Below, piece by piece: positions 33,128 through 45,027 of a stretch of DNA of 64,000 nucleotides (position 1 is the first letter of the stretch; every line of letters starts with the position of its first letter). Under the pieces are notes generated by a model that was given only the letters and a program-made list of their open reading frames with translations, was not told the DNA's origin and ran no database searches. The translations under genes were made by a program, and so were the position numbers. The DNA comes from Rhizodiscina lignyota (Eukaryota > Ascomycota > Dothideomycetes > Aulographales > Rhizodiscinaceae), in NCBI GenBank assembly GCA_010015805.1, contig ML978123.1:682001-746000 (forward strand), given 5' to 3'.

Positions 33128-36100
33128 TCAGCCAGCTGTTCCTCTGCCTTTACAGCGTCTGCCAAATTGAGATTTCTGAGAAGAAGAAGAAAGGGTTGGA
33201 AAATCCTCATCGTAAGAAACTGCAGGTCCAGAAGAGGCATGACCATTGGCCGACGGCCGCGATGATCCAAAGCCAGAACTGCTGCTTCCTCGAGAAGAAG
33301 TGGAACGAGAACGGCTACCATACCAGTCCACATCGCTGAGTTGCAATTTCCTCGCACGCTGATTGCTGCGGTTATTCCCCGCCTTGTCGATGCGGTTGGT
33401 GCTGGTGGCACCATATGGGCTCTTGTCGAGCGATACTGCAGTATCCGTCTTAGCGAATGGTTCTCTAACATGTTGAGTCAAGGAAATAGAAGGAATTGCT
33501 GCAGCTGGCTGGGCGTTTGTATTGCCTCCCCCGACAATGCGCCCAGGGCTGTTGTTAGTCCTTTCCTGATCTGGGATTGGCTGAAGAACGGAAGTATTGG
33601 GACTTCTGTTGACTCCGCCGTCATGTTGATGATTTGGGTTAGGGATAAGAGGAAAGTTGGAATCACCGTCGGGATCGTTCTCGTCCCGCAAGTCTAGATT
33701 GAGAACGAGGCTCTTAATGCGCTGCTGTTCTGCACGCTCCGCTTGCTGTTGCGTGCGCATTGCAACAGCAAAAGTTGAGTCGGAAGGAAGATCGATCGAT
33801 CGAGTCTAAGTGTTCCATTAAACGTAGATTCGAGAAGAGAGTAGTGATTTTAAGACTTACCTGCTGCCTATTGCCTTTCTTGCTTAAGAGCGAGAATTTC
33901 ATCGTACTGGGCGGCTTAACTTCCGCAGGCGACTCGCCGCCACTGTCCTCGGCACTGGCAGGGAGGAACGGTGCATCGCGCTGAGCCCGCCGCATTGGCA
34001 ACGGCACGTCGAATACCGGCTTACGTTCGGATTTGCGGGTTTCAAGGCTCTCAGTCATCATCTTCGCAAGCTCTCGATCAAACTCTGCGTCGACTTCTGG
34101 GTCACGCTCGTCTTCCTGTCGAGTGACAATAATCTGTTCCTCCTCTTCCTCTTCTGCATCTTTAGGCTCGATGGGCTCTGGCTCATCTTCAGCAGTACCA
34201 TCAGCATCTTCTTCAGAGGACGCCGCCTCCTCTTCGTCCCGTGCTGCCAACTCTTCATCATCCGGGCCGTCATCGGATGGTGAGTCTTCTTCCTCTTCTT
34301 GCTCGCCTGCCTTTTCCGCTAACTGGGTCTGGTAGTTCTGCTTGACTGCATCCGCGAAAGCCTTTCCAGCATCTTCAAGAGTAGTGGCAAGCTTCCACTG
34401 CGGGCGAGTTGCAGCAAACGCGTCTTGAACAACGAATTCGATGTCCATCGGCAAAGGATCTTTGGTCTGGATGTAATACTGAAAGAACGTGAGGAAGAAG
34501 TCGAGCTTCTTCTTTGCCGTGCCCTTGTCGTAGTAAACGCCACATGTCTCAAGTAGATTGCAGACCAAACGAATGCGGAAATAGTCGTCTGGGAGATCTA
34601 GTGGATTGGTAGAACTTGGCTTGGGAATGCCACCCTCGTGGCCGTATGTCAAAATCTTGTAGAGCGTATCGAATATGACGGGTGAGTCAATCATGCGGTA
34701 AATGTAGAGCTCGGCCAAATATTTGACCTCCGCGATGCGACGCTGGTTGAATTTGAAGTCGTTAAGCTCCAGCCCTAGAGTGATCGACTCCAGTATATCG
34801 TCAATAACAGATATCGTGAACGCTTGATGATATCTGTTGAGAGAGCCCAGTATAACTGCTAGGAGGTGGATGTTGCCGTATTTGATCTTGCCAGGTTTAG
34901 AAAAGAACTTTCCGAGCAAGTCGACAACCTCCTTCTCCTCCCAATGCAATTTGCGGATTTGCTTGACAATCCTGTCGAGATTGCGCTTGTTCAAATCGAC
35001 ATAGATTAGCTTTCTTAGGAAAAGGTCGAGCGGTGTCCTGTCCTTCTGTAGAATAGCAGAACGTTCAGGAGGATTGACATAATACAGTGCATTCTCGATT
35101 AGCATGCGCTCTTGCTGTCCCAGATGTTGAGCTCCTTTCTTTCGTTGCAAAGTCTCCAAGAACGAAAACATGCGAGGGGAAGTTTCAGGATTGCGAAGGA
35201 GATAACGACCGCAGTTCTCAAGCAAGTTGCAAATGATTTCAATATTCATGCGCGAGAAATCATCCAAGCTGACTTTCAGGCAGTGGAAGATCACATGCTC
35301 AGGAACCGTGCCGAACTTCGTCAGCTCAGCCAGGTATCGCACGTTGGAAGTACGGACTTGGCCGAGAAAGTCTTTCGATTTGCGACGCTGGAGGCTACGG
35401 AACTCGTCATCAAGATAGGTGACCAGACCTTGTGCGACGTCTGGCATGTATTTTCCCAGGATGGCGACCAGCCTTGAGTAGAGTGGTAGTAGATCTGATC
35501 TTCCTTTTGGGACTTCTTGCACAGCCTTGATGAGACGATTCCGCGACGCTTTGGAATTGAGAAAACAAAAATCCATCGCGGTCTGATCGACCATGTCCTT
35601 ATTGGTCAGCTCTGGTAGACGTGCAAGCAGCGCATCTACCTGCGCGCCAACAGACTTGTTCGCAATGGCGGTAGACTGATCATCCAAGTCTGGCGTTTTG
35701 GCATCGACAGGTGTGTTGTCTGCGGAAGGTGTTTCAGAAGGCACGTCGGCCTTCTTTCCAACGGTATCCTCGCCATCGGTCTTCTTTTTCTTGCCATCTT
35801 CGAGCAGGATACCAGGCACACGATCCTTGAGGTCGATCAGGTTCTCATAGAAGCGACGCTCTTCCTCATCTTCCCAGATACCCGGTCCGTCACCTTGGCC
35901 ACGCAAATATTCTCCTGTTTTGACGAGGCCAATGCTGCCATCACCAGCCGACGCAGAATTGTCCTTCTCTTTCAAGTCTGGCATCTCTGCGCCAAGGGCG
36001 TCTGCAAGAACTTGTGCATTTGCAATCAACTTCTCTTGTGCCTTCGCCTGCTTCTCATAGTTGGCTTGGCGGTCTTCGAAGACTTCTCCGGATTTGACAT

Positions 36101-37076
36101 AGGCTTCTGCATTTCGACGGCTCTGTGCTGCGAGCGTCTTTTGATCCTTCGTGATGTGTTGCTTGACATCGTCAAAGTACCTTGTGAGAACATTCTTGAA
36201 TCGTTGGCGCATTTCAGCAGGGATGGCCGGAGGGTCCTTCGCAGACCCTTCATCTTCTTCGGTGGCGGAAGTCTCATCTGCCTTTGACGCAGAAGTGACC
36301 GTGACGCCGTCTTCGAGCACAGTCTTACGGCCTTCCGTGGAACTGAGTTTCACGCCCAGAATATCCCACGAGAACGACTTCACGAATAGGACGACCAATG
36401 GCAAGTTGACATGTTCGCGGTCGTGCCCTAGCATGTCCTTCAAGACTTCGAGGGGAAATGGTTCCGCATCATGGCCGTCAGCCTTGACACCATTTACACC
36501 CTTACCTTTGCCAGCAGGCTCCCCTACTTTGATGTTTTCCTTCCCCTTCGACACTTCTTCTGGACGTGTTGCGTCCTCAAGGCTTCTCAGCACACCAACG
36601 AGCCACAGCTCAGTGGCGACACGTAACAAGACGCGCTGCCTCGCAAGCCTCTCCTTCTCTTCGCGCTCGCGTACATCCTGCGCTAAGGCTTTCAATTGTG
36701 CCTTGTCGGGTGTACTCAGGCCTCTGCCAATATGCCATCCAATATACCCCGTATATTCTGTAGGTCCGAATCGCTGATGCAATGCGCTCACAATCTCTAC
36801 ACCAGCCGCAATTTCCCCCGGAGTCTTGAGCTTGCAGATGCCCTCGTAACAGGCGGAGATGATTTCGGAAAGGTATTTGTGAAGCGAGACAGTGCGGACC
36901 TCCTGCAAAAACGTATCGACAGCCTGCGCCGTGATTCCGGTGCGCAATCGTTTGATAAATCCAGTATTTTTCTTCATCGACGAATCGAGGCTTTTCGCTA
37001 CGGGAAAGACATTCTCATCGCCGGCCCAAGCCCTCGTATTGAGCTCCCTCAGCTCTCGTTTCCTCTTACGCTCCAT
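33128..37076 (-). CDS. UPF2: Nonsense-mediated mRNA decay factor Upf2/Nmd2
   Basis: Cytoplasmic NMD factor that bridges Upf1 and Upf3, 1297 residues, from minus-strand exons 37076-33861 and 33805-33128 (phase 0; QQ joined to TRSIDLPSDS). Three MIF4G repeats are visible. The first is near 50-250 (NTGFIKRLRTGITAQAVDTF, GYIGWHIGRGLSTPDKAQLK). The second is about 482-670 (FLNSKASRNRLIKAVQEVPK, VRYLAELTKFGTVPEHVIFH). The third is about 730-880 (IHLLAVILGSLNRYHQAFTI, VKYLAELYIYRMIDSPVIFD). A strongly acidic stretch (about 929-989) precedes the Upf1-binding segment EVDAEFDRELAKMMTESLET. The second exon is Ser/Gln-rich with the conserved basic start RTQQQAERAEQQRIKSLVLN. Length and order match fungal Upf2. 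Confidence 0.97.
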
Positions 37077-39102
37077 CTTGGAGCTGATCTATTGTGTTTC
37101 CTGGCCTCGCGCTGGTCGCGGCGAAGATAGGGAAAAGTGGGAAAAGGTGGGTTAACGTTCACGGGTCCGGCATTGGTGATAGATTTGTCTGAGCTCCTGG
37201 AATAGCAGGGGAGCTCATTGGGCCAGGCGGAGCCGAAGCGATGCGAGATTCGAGGTCAATTTGGGGTCGTGGTTGATGCCTTTTGTGCGCCGCTATGCGA
37301 TGTTGCGTGATGTAAAGTGTGTGTGGTTGGAAAGGCAAGCTACGAGGGGTGCGTTAAACGTCGCTTAACTCCGGGCTTGGCGCGCGCACTTGACTGCCCC
37401 ACCATGCGGGTACTCGGCACCAACATCTGGGTGCTCTGGTACCGGTGAGCACGGGTTGCCGCGTACCGGTCTTCGGGGCCGACAAAACATTGACCTTGAG
37501 CAAGGCAGTGATTATAATGTCAGGGCTACGGGAATAAGCTAAGCTTATTGCAAACAATTTTGAACATTATTCCAATTTGGAGACGACGCTGATGAAGCTT
37601 CTGCCGCAATTCAACGGATAGATGAACACGAGGCCAAGCAAGATAAAATGCTCCTTGAGCTTGGTGAAATCATGGGCTAAGAATTCAAGAGTTTTAGCTA
37701 TGGGTCTCTACATTTCAGGTACGGGCATGTTCTAACTGGCCGGCACTAGCAGTCTAGCTCGACACTATAACGACTACCCACAATGATGCAGCGGGCTTCT
37801 CGCTGACATTTGAGGGAGTGTGATCTTGAAGGTCTTGGAAGTCGTAACGCTTCAAGTCGAGCGCGACTTGCTCTTCACAGCAAGTGGGATCATCTCCGGA
37901 GGCGCGCTTATATATCTCCTTAACTCTCTTCGATCGAGATACACACATCCAAGAGCGACGCCGACGGGTTTGAACTGCTCGACCTTTGGTGTGACCAGAT
38001 CTTCCTCCTTTTCTTCGACATATCGATCCAAGTCGACCTGCTCACGAGGGCGCATATATGGAGTAGGATTCGTGACATTGATGACAGATGGGGCGATCGT
38101 GAACCGGGAGTTCTCTAGCAACGCTTCATTATACATGGCCTCCAGCCTCTTCAATCGAAATACACAGGTCTACGGACGTGTATGTATGGCTCATGAGTGA
38201 GTGGGACGTCGAAGGTCTGGAGAGCTGTGCAGTAGATCTTTACAGAGTTTTCGCATTTGATATCGACCCCCCTGCAGCATCAATGAAATTGCGAATACCA
38301 CCTAGTAGAATTTTCTCGGCTTCACTTGATCGCGCTCGATCAACTACAGTTGTATCAAGTAACGGGAAACCCCCATCAACAGACAGCGAAGTCAAAACAA
38401 GTAAGGATTTCAAACATCTGGTCGGACCGCTATACCTGGTGTCGAACAGGTGCTCCATCGAGGACCTACTGTGTTTCCCATGGCAATATGTATGCCACAC
38501 ATAGCAACCAGCATTTGCCTCCTGCTATATATGGACCCAGAACCACTGAAGAATTATAACTCATGAAATGATTGAAGCGGCGCTAAGTTTACTATCCGTG
38601 TTGAAGTTACGAGTGTTGTCCAGCGAAAGGGGGAGGCACGATGGAGCAGCAATTAAGTCAAACACGTGCAATGAGTGAACAACCTAACACACCCTCAATT
38701 CAACAAGATTGTTTTCATTTTCCTCGCGGGCTCTTCACCTTCACTCTCTTTGCTTGCTCTTGGCCGGCGGGCATCCTTTCAAAAACAACAAATGCTCTTC
38801 TTTCTTCCTCCACCCTCTTCCCTACACTCCCTTTGAAGAATCCTACCACGTTCCGCGGGCTTGCCGGATTGCTTCTGTAGAGGCAGTCTCCATCCCGTCG
38901 CTCTACCTAGGAATTTGTTTTTCCACCTTTCCGCGCAGCCATTTGTGCGATTGTGTCGCAAGCCGCCTGCCGCTACACGCAAGCTGTGCTACCAACAACC
39001 CAAAGCTGCTACAACGCGCACGAATACGGAAAAACTCGGCATCTTTCGTTCCCAATTGCCTTCGGCACGATACAAGGGTTTGGCACTGTCGCTGTCGACA
39101 AC
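37077..39102. other. Divergent intergenic region containing decayed repeat units
   Basis: 2 kb between Upf2 and the chitin synthase. The part from about 37.80 to 38.26 kb carries minus-strand repeat units described separately. Two open frames cover the area on the minus strand (38154-37852 and 38500-38240) and may be remains of one gene. The stretch 38.6-39.1 kb is pyrimidine-rich and is probably promoter and 5' leader of the chitin synthase gene. Confidence 0.5.
37800..38260 (-). repeat. Decayed units of the ~165-bp repeat family (minus orientation)
   Basis: Read on the minus strand, at least two and a half diverged units follow each other. Landmarks are GAGCAGGTCGAC (38043-38032) and GAGCAAGTCGCG (37871-37860), 172 bp apart, with an earlier unit at about 38254-38170. 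Units pair up as VYFD/VYLDRRELRR and EQVDLDRY/EQVALDLKRYDFQD when translated. The stretch 38220-38177 (CCAGACCTTCGACGTCCCAC and onward to ATACACG) is closely similar to 42402-42445 on the plus strand, so both loci belong to one family. A 100-codon frame (38154-37852) is still open across one unit. Confidence 0.6.
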
Positions 39103-41883
39103 ATGGCGGAAGGAGTCGACATTAGGTCGGCCAGTGACGGTCAGAGCGAGGTATGGCGGAAGGGAGATGTAAGTCTCAAGCAATGCCTTGGTGCGGCTTG
39201 GTGTTACTAAACTAGATAACAGAAAGCCTATATGGTCATCGCCACTCCATTACTGCTCATGGCTTTAGTTGAGTGGGCTCTGCAGCTGGTCGCCTTCGCG
39301 TACTGCTTTGCAAAAGTATTCGTCAAGGCGGAGAATCGAAGCACCAAGGTCCTGAGTGTTATCATGGGGATCAAATTCTCCGCTTTCAAGTACGTTTGAA
39401 ATTCTTCGTTTGGTCAAAAGAAAACAATTACTTTACGCTCGTTACAGACACCTTGCTCAGACTCGCGTAGGTTCTTCTTCCTTGCTATTATGGCCGTCAC
39501 ACTTCCACTTCCTCCGAGCATCAAGCAGCATTTCCCAGAACGCATAACCTACGTACTTCAGTGGGCCGCATTTTATTCTTTCATGGGCCTTCTCTTCATT
39601 CCGTGGTTGGTCTGTGTCTACCAACTCGTGATAAACAACGTCGGCCGGCAGAACAGGATCCAAAAAGTACTTGACGAGAACTCGGCACCAAAACTTGTAA
39701 TTGTCATGCCGTGCTACAAGGAAGAGCCCCCGATTCTCATGAGAACAGTCGAATCTATCGCTGACTGCGCGTACCCACCATCATGCATGCACATCTTCTT
39801 GTCCTTCGATGGAGACCAGATTGATCTCTTCAAAAAGACAGTTGATAAGCTTGGACTCACAAGCAAGTTGGAAGAATGGCCAAAGAGCGTCGACCTCGTA
39901 TATCGTGGGATTCGTGTCACAGTATCGCGATTCGAACATGGTGGCAAGCGCCACTGTCAAAAGAAGAGCTTTCAGCTCATCGACAGAGTCTACGCTGAGT
40001 ACCTCAAACGAAACGACAATTTGTTCGTTCTGTTCATCGACTCGGACTGCATCATGGACAGATTCTGCATACAAAACTTCCTGTACGAAATGGAGCTAAA
40101 GCCAGGTAGCAAGGGAAACATGTTGGCCATGACCGGAGTCATCACCTCGACCACTGACAAAACCACACTCATTACGCTTCTGCAGGACATGGAGTACATA
40201 CACGGGCAGCTCTTCGAACGAACCGTCGAGTCAGCATGTGGAGCAGTGACTTGTCTCCCTGGAGCTTTAACCCTTCTTCGCTTCTCAGCATTCAGGAAGA
40301 TGGCAAAATATTACTTCGCGGACAAAGCTGGGCAGATGGAAGATCATTTTGACTACGGCAAATGCCATCTTGGAGAAGACCGTTGGCTCACGCATCTCTT
40401 TATGATCGGCGCAACGAAACAATACCAGATCCAGATGAACACCGGCGCATTCTGTAAGACGGAAGCTGTACAGACGTACAAAAACTTGACAAAGCAGCGT
40501 CGACGCTGGTTTCTTGGCTACATCACCAACGAATGCTGCATGCTGACAGATTATCGTTTGTGGAAACGATATCCGGTTCTTTGCCTGCTGCGATTTGCGC
40601 AGAACAATATCCGTACGACGTCGCTTCTGTTCACCGTCATGCTCATCTCCATCAGCACGACATCCCAGAAGATTGCGAACATGCCAGTGGGATTCTTGGC
40701 TCTCTCGTACGGCCTCAACCAGCTGTTGATGATCTACTTCGCAATCCTGCTAAAGAGGTTCAAGCTGATGGCCTACATTCTCATGTTCGTCTTCAATCCG
40801 TTCTTCAACTGGTGGTACACAGTCAATAGCATCTGGACTTACAACCAACGTACGTGGGGTGGACCTCGAGCCGATGCTGCTAAGGCGGATGCGGAGACAA
40901 CACCGGAAGAAGCTATTGCGGAAGCTGAAGAAAATGGAGACGAGCTGAATGTCGTTCCAGAATCTTTCAGGCCAGCAATCGAATCTCGCCTTGGTTATGC
41001 GCTGCCTCCCACACACCTCCTGCCTCCTGACAACCTTGAAGGTCGCTTTGCGGCTGGGAATGAGCTACCTCTTTATTCGTACGAAGAAGTCAACCGTTCC
41101 ACTATGTCCCTGCCAGACCTACGCCCGCGTAACACGAGCTCGTCGGCGATCCCGCTTCATCCTACGATCTCCTTGGAGTCTCTGCAATCCCGCGGTTCGG
41201 CTTTAAATTCGATCTACTTGCCTCGCCGTGTGGAGAGCTTTGTTGGTGTGGACGACGCAATGATATATCACCTGAATCAGGCTGCGCAGCCACCCGCTGG
41301 TGGTGCCTTCTACGAGTCTCCTCGAAACCGGACTGCCGCATACATCGGATCTCGTTATGACCAGACAAATCCATTCAACCAGGCCACTGCAGATGACTCG
41401 GCTGATGAAGGCAGTGCCTTGATGGTGCGTGGAGACAGCAGCTCCTCTTTGCCGCTGCCGGAGTTCAACCTCAATCCACCAACGCCGCCGCCAGGAGCAA
41501 CTCCTCACAATTACTACCCGCCGAGTGCGTTCCGCAACACCACTCGAAGCGCAAGAGATCCTTCCCCGCGTGGTCGCTCGGCTCGCTCAGCGCGCTCGTC
41601 GTTGTCGAACGAGTTCGTCTACTACAGCCCGTCCGCGCTGCCGCCGCCGCAGGCATCGTCTTCCACCCCCGCAGATCGTCTCCTGGAGAGCGGCGATCTT
41701 GGTACACGTAGGGGCTTCTCCGGGTCGTCGGCCGAACAGCAGGCGCTGATGGTAGGTTCGGACGAGGAGGGCATTGAGATGGGGACACTGCAGTCGCCCG
41801 CGAGCACTGCTGCGGCGGAAGGAGCGAAGGAGGATAAGAAGAGCGGAAGGAGCAAGTTGATGAAGAAGTTCTTGAGGAAGTAG
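39103..41883 (+). CDS. Chitin synthase, division III (class VI/VII type, no myosin motor)
   Basis: Plasma-membrane glycosyltransferase (GT2) that polymerises chitin from UDP-GlcNAc; 881 residues. Exons are 39103-39168, 39223-39389 and 39471-41883. The last junction uses GTACGT and GCGTAG and gives KFSAFKFFFLAIMAVTLPLP; an alternative acceptor would insert a few residues. Catalytic landmarks are the UDP-binding VIVMPCYKEEPPILMR, D191/D193 in SFDGDQ, DSD at 268-270, GEDRW with Asp381 as probable base, and QRRRW at 420-424. Membrane helices flank the domain at about 25-45, 85-150 and 440-530. The C-terminal 330 residues are Ser/Pro-rich. There is no myosin motor or cytochrome-b5 domain, as in classes VI/VII. 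Same strand as the Kre6/Skn1 gene 3 kb on; repeat arrays flank it on both sides. Confidence 0.93.
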
Positions 41884-42026
41884 ATAGGCATAGAATGACA
41901 CACTGGGGTAGTTTCTTCAATGGATGTTTCCTAAGTATTTGAATACAAGTTCCATTATTGACCCTTAAAAGTTATGCCTTGTAATGAATGATATTGCACA
42001 CTTGGTTAGGCGATAGCATGTAGATT

Positions 42027-43010
42027 GGTTCAAATGGGAGTTAGATTGAATCACGTGAATCCTCGAATGTGTTGATTGCGCGCAATGTGAACGCTATAAC
42101 GCCTGTATAGATGATGATCGCTAAGTCTGTGCAGCTTGCCTGAATAGCATTCTGAGTATATACGATCAACCATTCAGATATGGTCTCAATTACTCTGAAA
42201 AGCAAAACTTGGGCGTTGCAGAGCGTTACATCCTTCTCGGTGGTCAACGTCCTATTCACTCAAATCTTGGGCACACAGCTGCCCGTAGATCTATGCAACT
42301 ATGGATGAATATGGCATATAGCCTATACAATTAAGCCTTCAGAGCCAGTCACGTTTGTTGTGAAGTGCAAAACTTGACGTTTTTAAGGCCTTACAGCTTT
42401 CCAGGCCTTAGACGTCCCAATCACTCACGAGCCGTACATACACATGTCCATTCATCTCTGCGCGTTTGGTCGATGAGGTTTCAGGGTATAAGCAAACGAG
42501 CCCTCAATACCGGTCCCACTTGCTATACAGTGCAAATCTTGTTGGTCTCAGAGCGTTGCAGCATATCTGAAAATCAACGTCTTCGTCACTCGAAGAATCT
42601 GAACACAGCTGCTCATAGATCCAGACTCTTTCCATCGAATAGATTTCAGGGTATGGACAATTAACCCTTCAAAGATGTTCTCACCTGTTCTGAAAGGTCA
42701 AATCGAGTTGCTACGAATGGCATGACTTTTAGGCCGTTGGTGTTACGCTCACTCGGCAAACTGTGACGCAAATGCTCAAAGATCCATGCTCTCTCGATCG
42801 AATAGACTTCGTAGTATATACAAACAAGCATTTGGAGATGCTATCGCCGGTTGGGAAGAGCAAAACTTAGTTGCTTTGAGGCATTACAGCCTTTTGGGTC
42901 TTTGACGCGTTGCGCACTCAAATATGGAGTGCATGACTGTCCGTATATCTATGTATTTCGACAGAAGAGGACGCAGGACGCATACAATCATGACAATACA
43001 AGTTGGAGAG
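42027..43010 (+). repeat. Tandem array of about six diverged ~165-bp units
   Basis: The anchor GCAAAACTT or a close variant recurs at 42202, 42367, 42532, 42697 and 42860, that is every 165, 165, 165 and 163 bp, with a weaker copy from about 42027. Other shared blocks recur at fixed distances: GAGCGTTGCAGC/AGGCATTACAGC, CACAGCTGC followed by TAGATC, ATCGAATAGA, CAGGGTAT, and CCTTCA-AGAT. The period equals 55 codons, and 42365-42664 remains open across almost two units in one frame. This suggests a decayed repetitive coding sequence rather than a simple satellite. Units of the same family lie inverted at 37800-38260, across the chitin synthase gene. Confidence 0.7.
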
Positions 43011-43492
43011 AAAATGAGCCGGGGCTCTGAAATGTATAAAATGGAGGAATGGGCCTTCAAAGATCCAGATCTGCATTTTATGTATCCGTCTTCTCGTGAC
43101 TTAACGCTACGTGCGTATCTTTAGACTCTTTTATTTTAGTGAAGTTTCCGATGGGGGGAATGTCGTAAGAATTACGGCTATTTCGACCTTCCGAATAATG
43201 CCAAGCGCATAATACTCCGTAAAGACATAATTGGAATGTTGAGACACCGGAGACCTGCCTTACATAACGCCGGGCTGGAGCTACATGCGCTGTGGTTCTG
43301 TTGGTCCGCTCGGTTGATATTACGCTAGATGATACGAATGTCTGATCCATTCGCCGACCCTCATGACCTCCGCTCGAACAAGTCTTCGTCGTCGATGCAT
43401 GCACTGCGGAGTAGGTAAGTCGAAGGCAAACGGTGGAAAATTCCAAAATGTTTCAATAATATCGGTGGTCCCTGCTTGGCAGGGTTACGGTA

Positions 43493-44035
43493 TTGATAAG
43501 CTGGTTGTCCAGTGGAGCAGTATGGACGATCGCGGCTCTCCTGACGGCTGCGTTAGGCGTGGCAACGGCCGCCAGCTTCATTTGTGGGCTGTGCTGCGGC
43601 GGAGACCCATTTTTCTCTAGAGCGTGCCGAAGCTGTCCTTGCTGTGCTTGTGCATACAGGACTATCGACTTGGAGTTCGGCAGAGAACGACGCGCAATCG
43701 TTGTGGAGGTGAGAAGCGCGTGGCAGAAGTTTGAGAAAATTGCGTCACAGCGAGGATGCAAACAAGAATGCAGTGCGAGTCAGGATGGAAGATTTCAAAG
43801 GCCTTATCGGAGTGAACTGCAGGGAGGCCTGCACCGATTGGGAGCTTGTCTCGGAGGCTCCAGCCAAGGCCTGAGGCTGGTTTCTGCACTGCCTGGGGAG
43901 TTTTCTTGCTTATGCATAGTACTCGAAACTCGGGTTGCTGCGCAGCCCGAGGACGTTTGCGTGTTGCCCTCGAGCAAAGAGTCGAAAGAGCAATTGAGAA
44001 ATAGTTTCAAAATCATGGACATGCAACTTCAGTGA
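43493..44035 (+). CDS. Doubtful open frame with hydrophobic, Cys-rich start
   Basis: A 180-codon frame begins with a hydrophobic stretch (WTIAALLTAALGVATAASFI) followed by a dense cysteine cluster (eight Cys in about 26 residues, GLCCGGDPFFSRACRSCPCC). The rest has no recognisable feature and uneven composition. A small membrane or secreted protein is conceivable. The location between two repeat tracts and the lack of a clear promoter or intron argue for chance. Confidence 0.15.
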   Translation: MISWLSSGAVWTIAALLTAALGVATAASFICGLCCGGDPFFSRACRSCPCCACAYRTIDLEFGRERRAIVVEVRSAWQKFEKIASQRGCKQECSASQDGRFQRPYRSELQGGLHRLGACLGGSSQGLRLVSALPGEFSCLCIVLETRVAAQPEDVCVLPSSKESKEQLRNSFKIMDMQLQ

Positions 44036-44180
44036 AAGTTTGGTGAGATGTGCACCAAGGCCATGTGAATTTGTTGCCAGAGCTAAGGCAAGGTTGCGCC
44101 GCGCCGTAGCGCCTCCCATCTCGATGTGTACGTAGGCGCCGCCACTGGCAAGGGAAGCCTGGTTCCATTTCGAGCACGTT

Positions 44181-44293
44181 GAGAGCAAGGGGTTCCTTGG
44201 AGGAGGGTGGCAGTTGCAGCTGTGTATTGTATGGTTGTTAGTTTAAAGTACGATAGGCGCGTTTTAAAACCATTAGCGTGCTAAGGCTATCAG
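44181..44293 (+). repeat. Direct duplication, copy 1
   Basis: Diverged copy of 44500-44602. Shared blocks in order are GAGAGCA-GGGTTC, TGTGTATTGTATG, GTTTAAAGTA, GTTTTAAA, and CACTAGCG/CATTAGCG followed by TATCA. Non-coding in both copies; family unknown. Confidence 0.6.
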
Positions 44294-44399
44294 GATCTCA
44301 CAAACTTAAGCTGTTTGTAGGCAAATAGCTTCACCTGCCCGTCGCTGCTGTAGTCGGAGAGAGAAACTGCTTAGGAAACTGCTAGTAGCGCCAAAGTGA

Positions 44400-44421
44400 C
44401 TTGAATCCGACTTGAATCCGA
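44400..44421 (+). repeat. Short tandem duplication of 11 bp
   Basis: CTTGAATCCGA occurs twice head to tail, with a partial third copy following. It lies between the two longer direct copies. Confidence 0.7.
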
Positions 44422-44499
44422 CTCGAAGGAGTGACTGAGGAGGTATATTCAGATAGGCTACACACCTTGAAACTCTCCTCCTCGTACTGACCACCACAT

Positions 44500-44602
44500 G
44501 AGAGCAGGGGTTCTTGTGGAGAGAGGGTCTTGTGTATTGTATGATGCGTGGTTTAAAGTACAATATAGAACCGTTTTAAAGCCACTAGCGCGCCAGGGTA
44601 TC
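44500..44602 (+). repeat. Direct duplication, copy 2
   Basis: Second copy of the block at 44181-44293, about 320 bp downstream in the same orientation. Block order is kept, but several substitutions and small gaps separate the copies, so the duplication is not recent. Confidence 0.6.
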
Positions 44603-45027
44603 AACGTTAAGCTAGAGGCGCTTGCTTATGCTCATCATCCAACTGGTCCAACTTTCCAAGATCACTCACTGAAAACATTCGTTTCATGTATCTCTTAGCC
44701 ACTGGCACGCTGCACGCTTCACTCTCGTTCCTGACATCACTTCCACCGACATTCGCTACCTTCACCACCGCACTCCGCGGGAGCTTCAACCTCAGAACCT
44801 GACCCCAAATCACGCTGATTCTCCTGCAGTCGTTATCACAACCTTGAGCGTTCGTGTCTTTTAGGACGGACTGCTCCGCATAACCCTCGTTTGCAACCTC
44901 GAACCACTCAACGACAATCCAATTGTCACTCGACGCGATGCACTGAGCTCAACGAAAACCATCTTAGAACGCCCTTGACCGGGACTCCCCAAACTCTCTG
45001 CAGCCCCACTACTCACAGTCATTTACC

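Larger units (their letters stand above)
41884..45027. other. Repeat-rich 3.1-kb intergenic region
   Basis: Holds the chitin-synthase 3' UTR, the 165-bp repeat array (42027-43010), a Cys-rich open frame (43493-44035), a diverged direct duplication (44181-44293 and 44500-44602), and the promoter and leader of the Kre6/Skn1 gene (about 44.65-45.03 kb). No recognisable intact gene. Confidence 0.5.

Noticed and set aside
42027-43010. Reading the 165-bp array as a CRISPR or ribosomal spacer array
   Set aside because: Units are long, strongly diverged throughout and lack constant repeats with unique spacers; a decayed tandem repeat explains them better.
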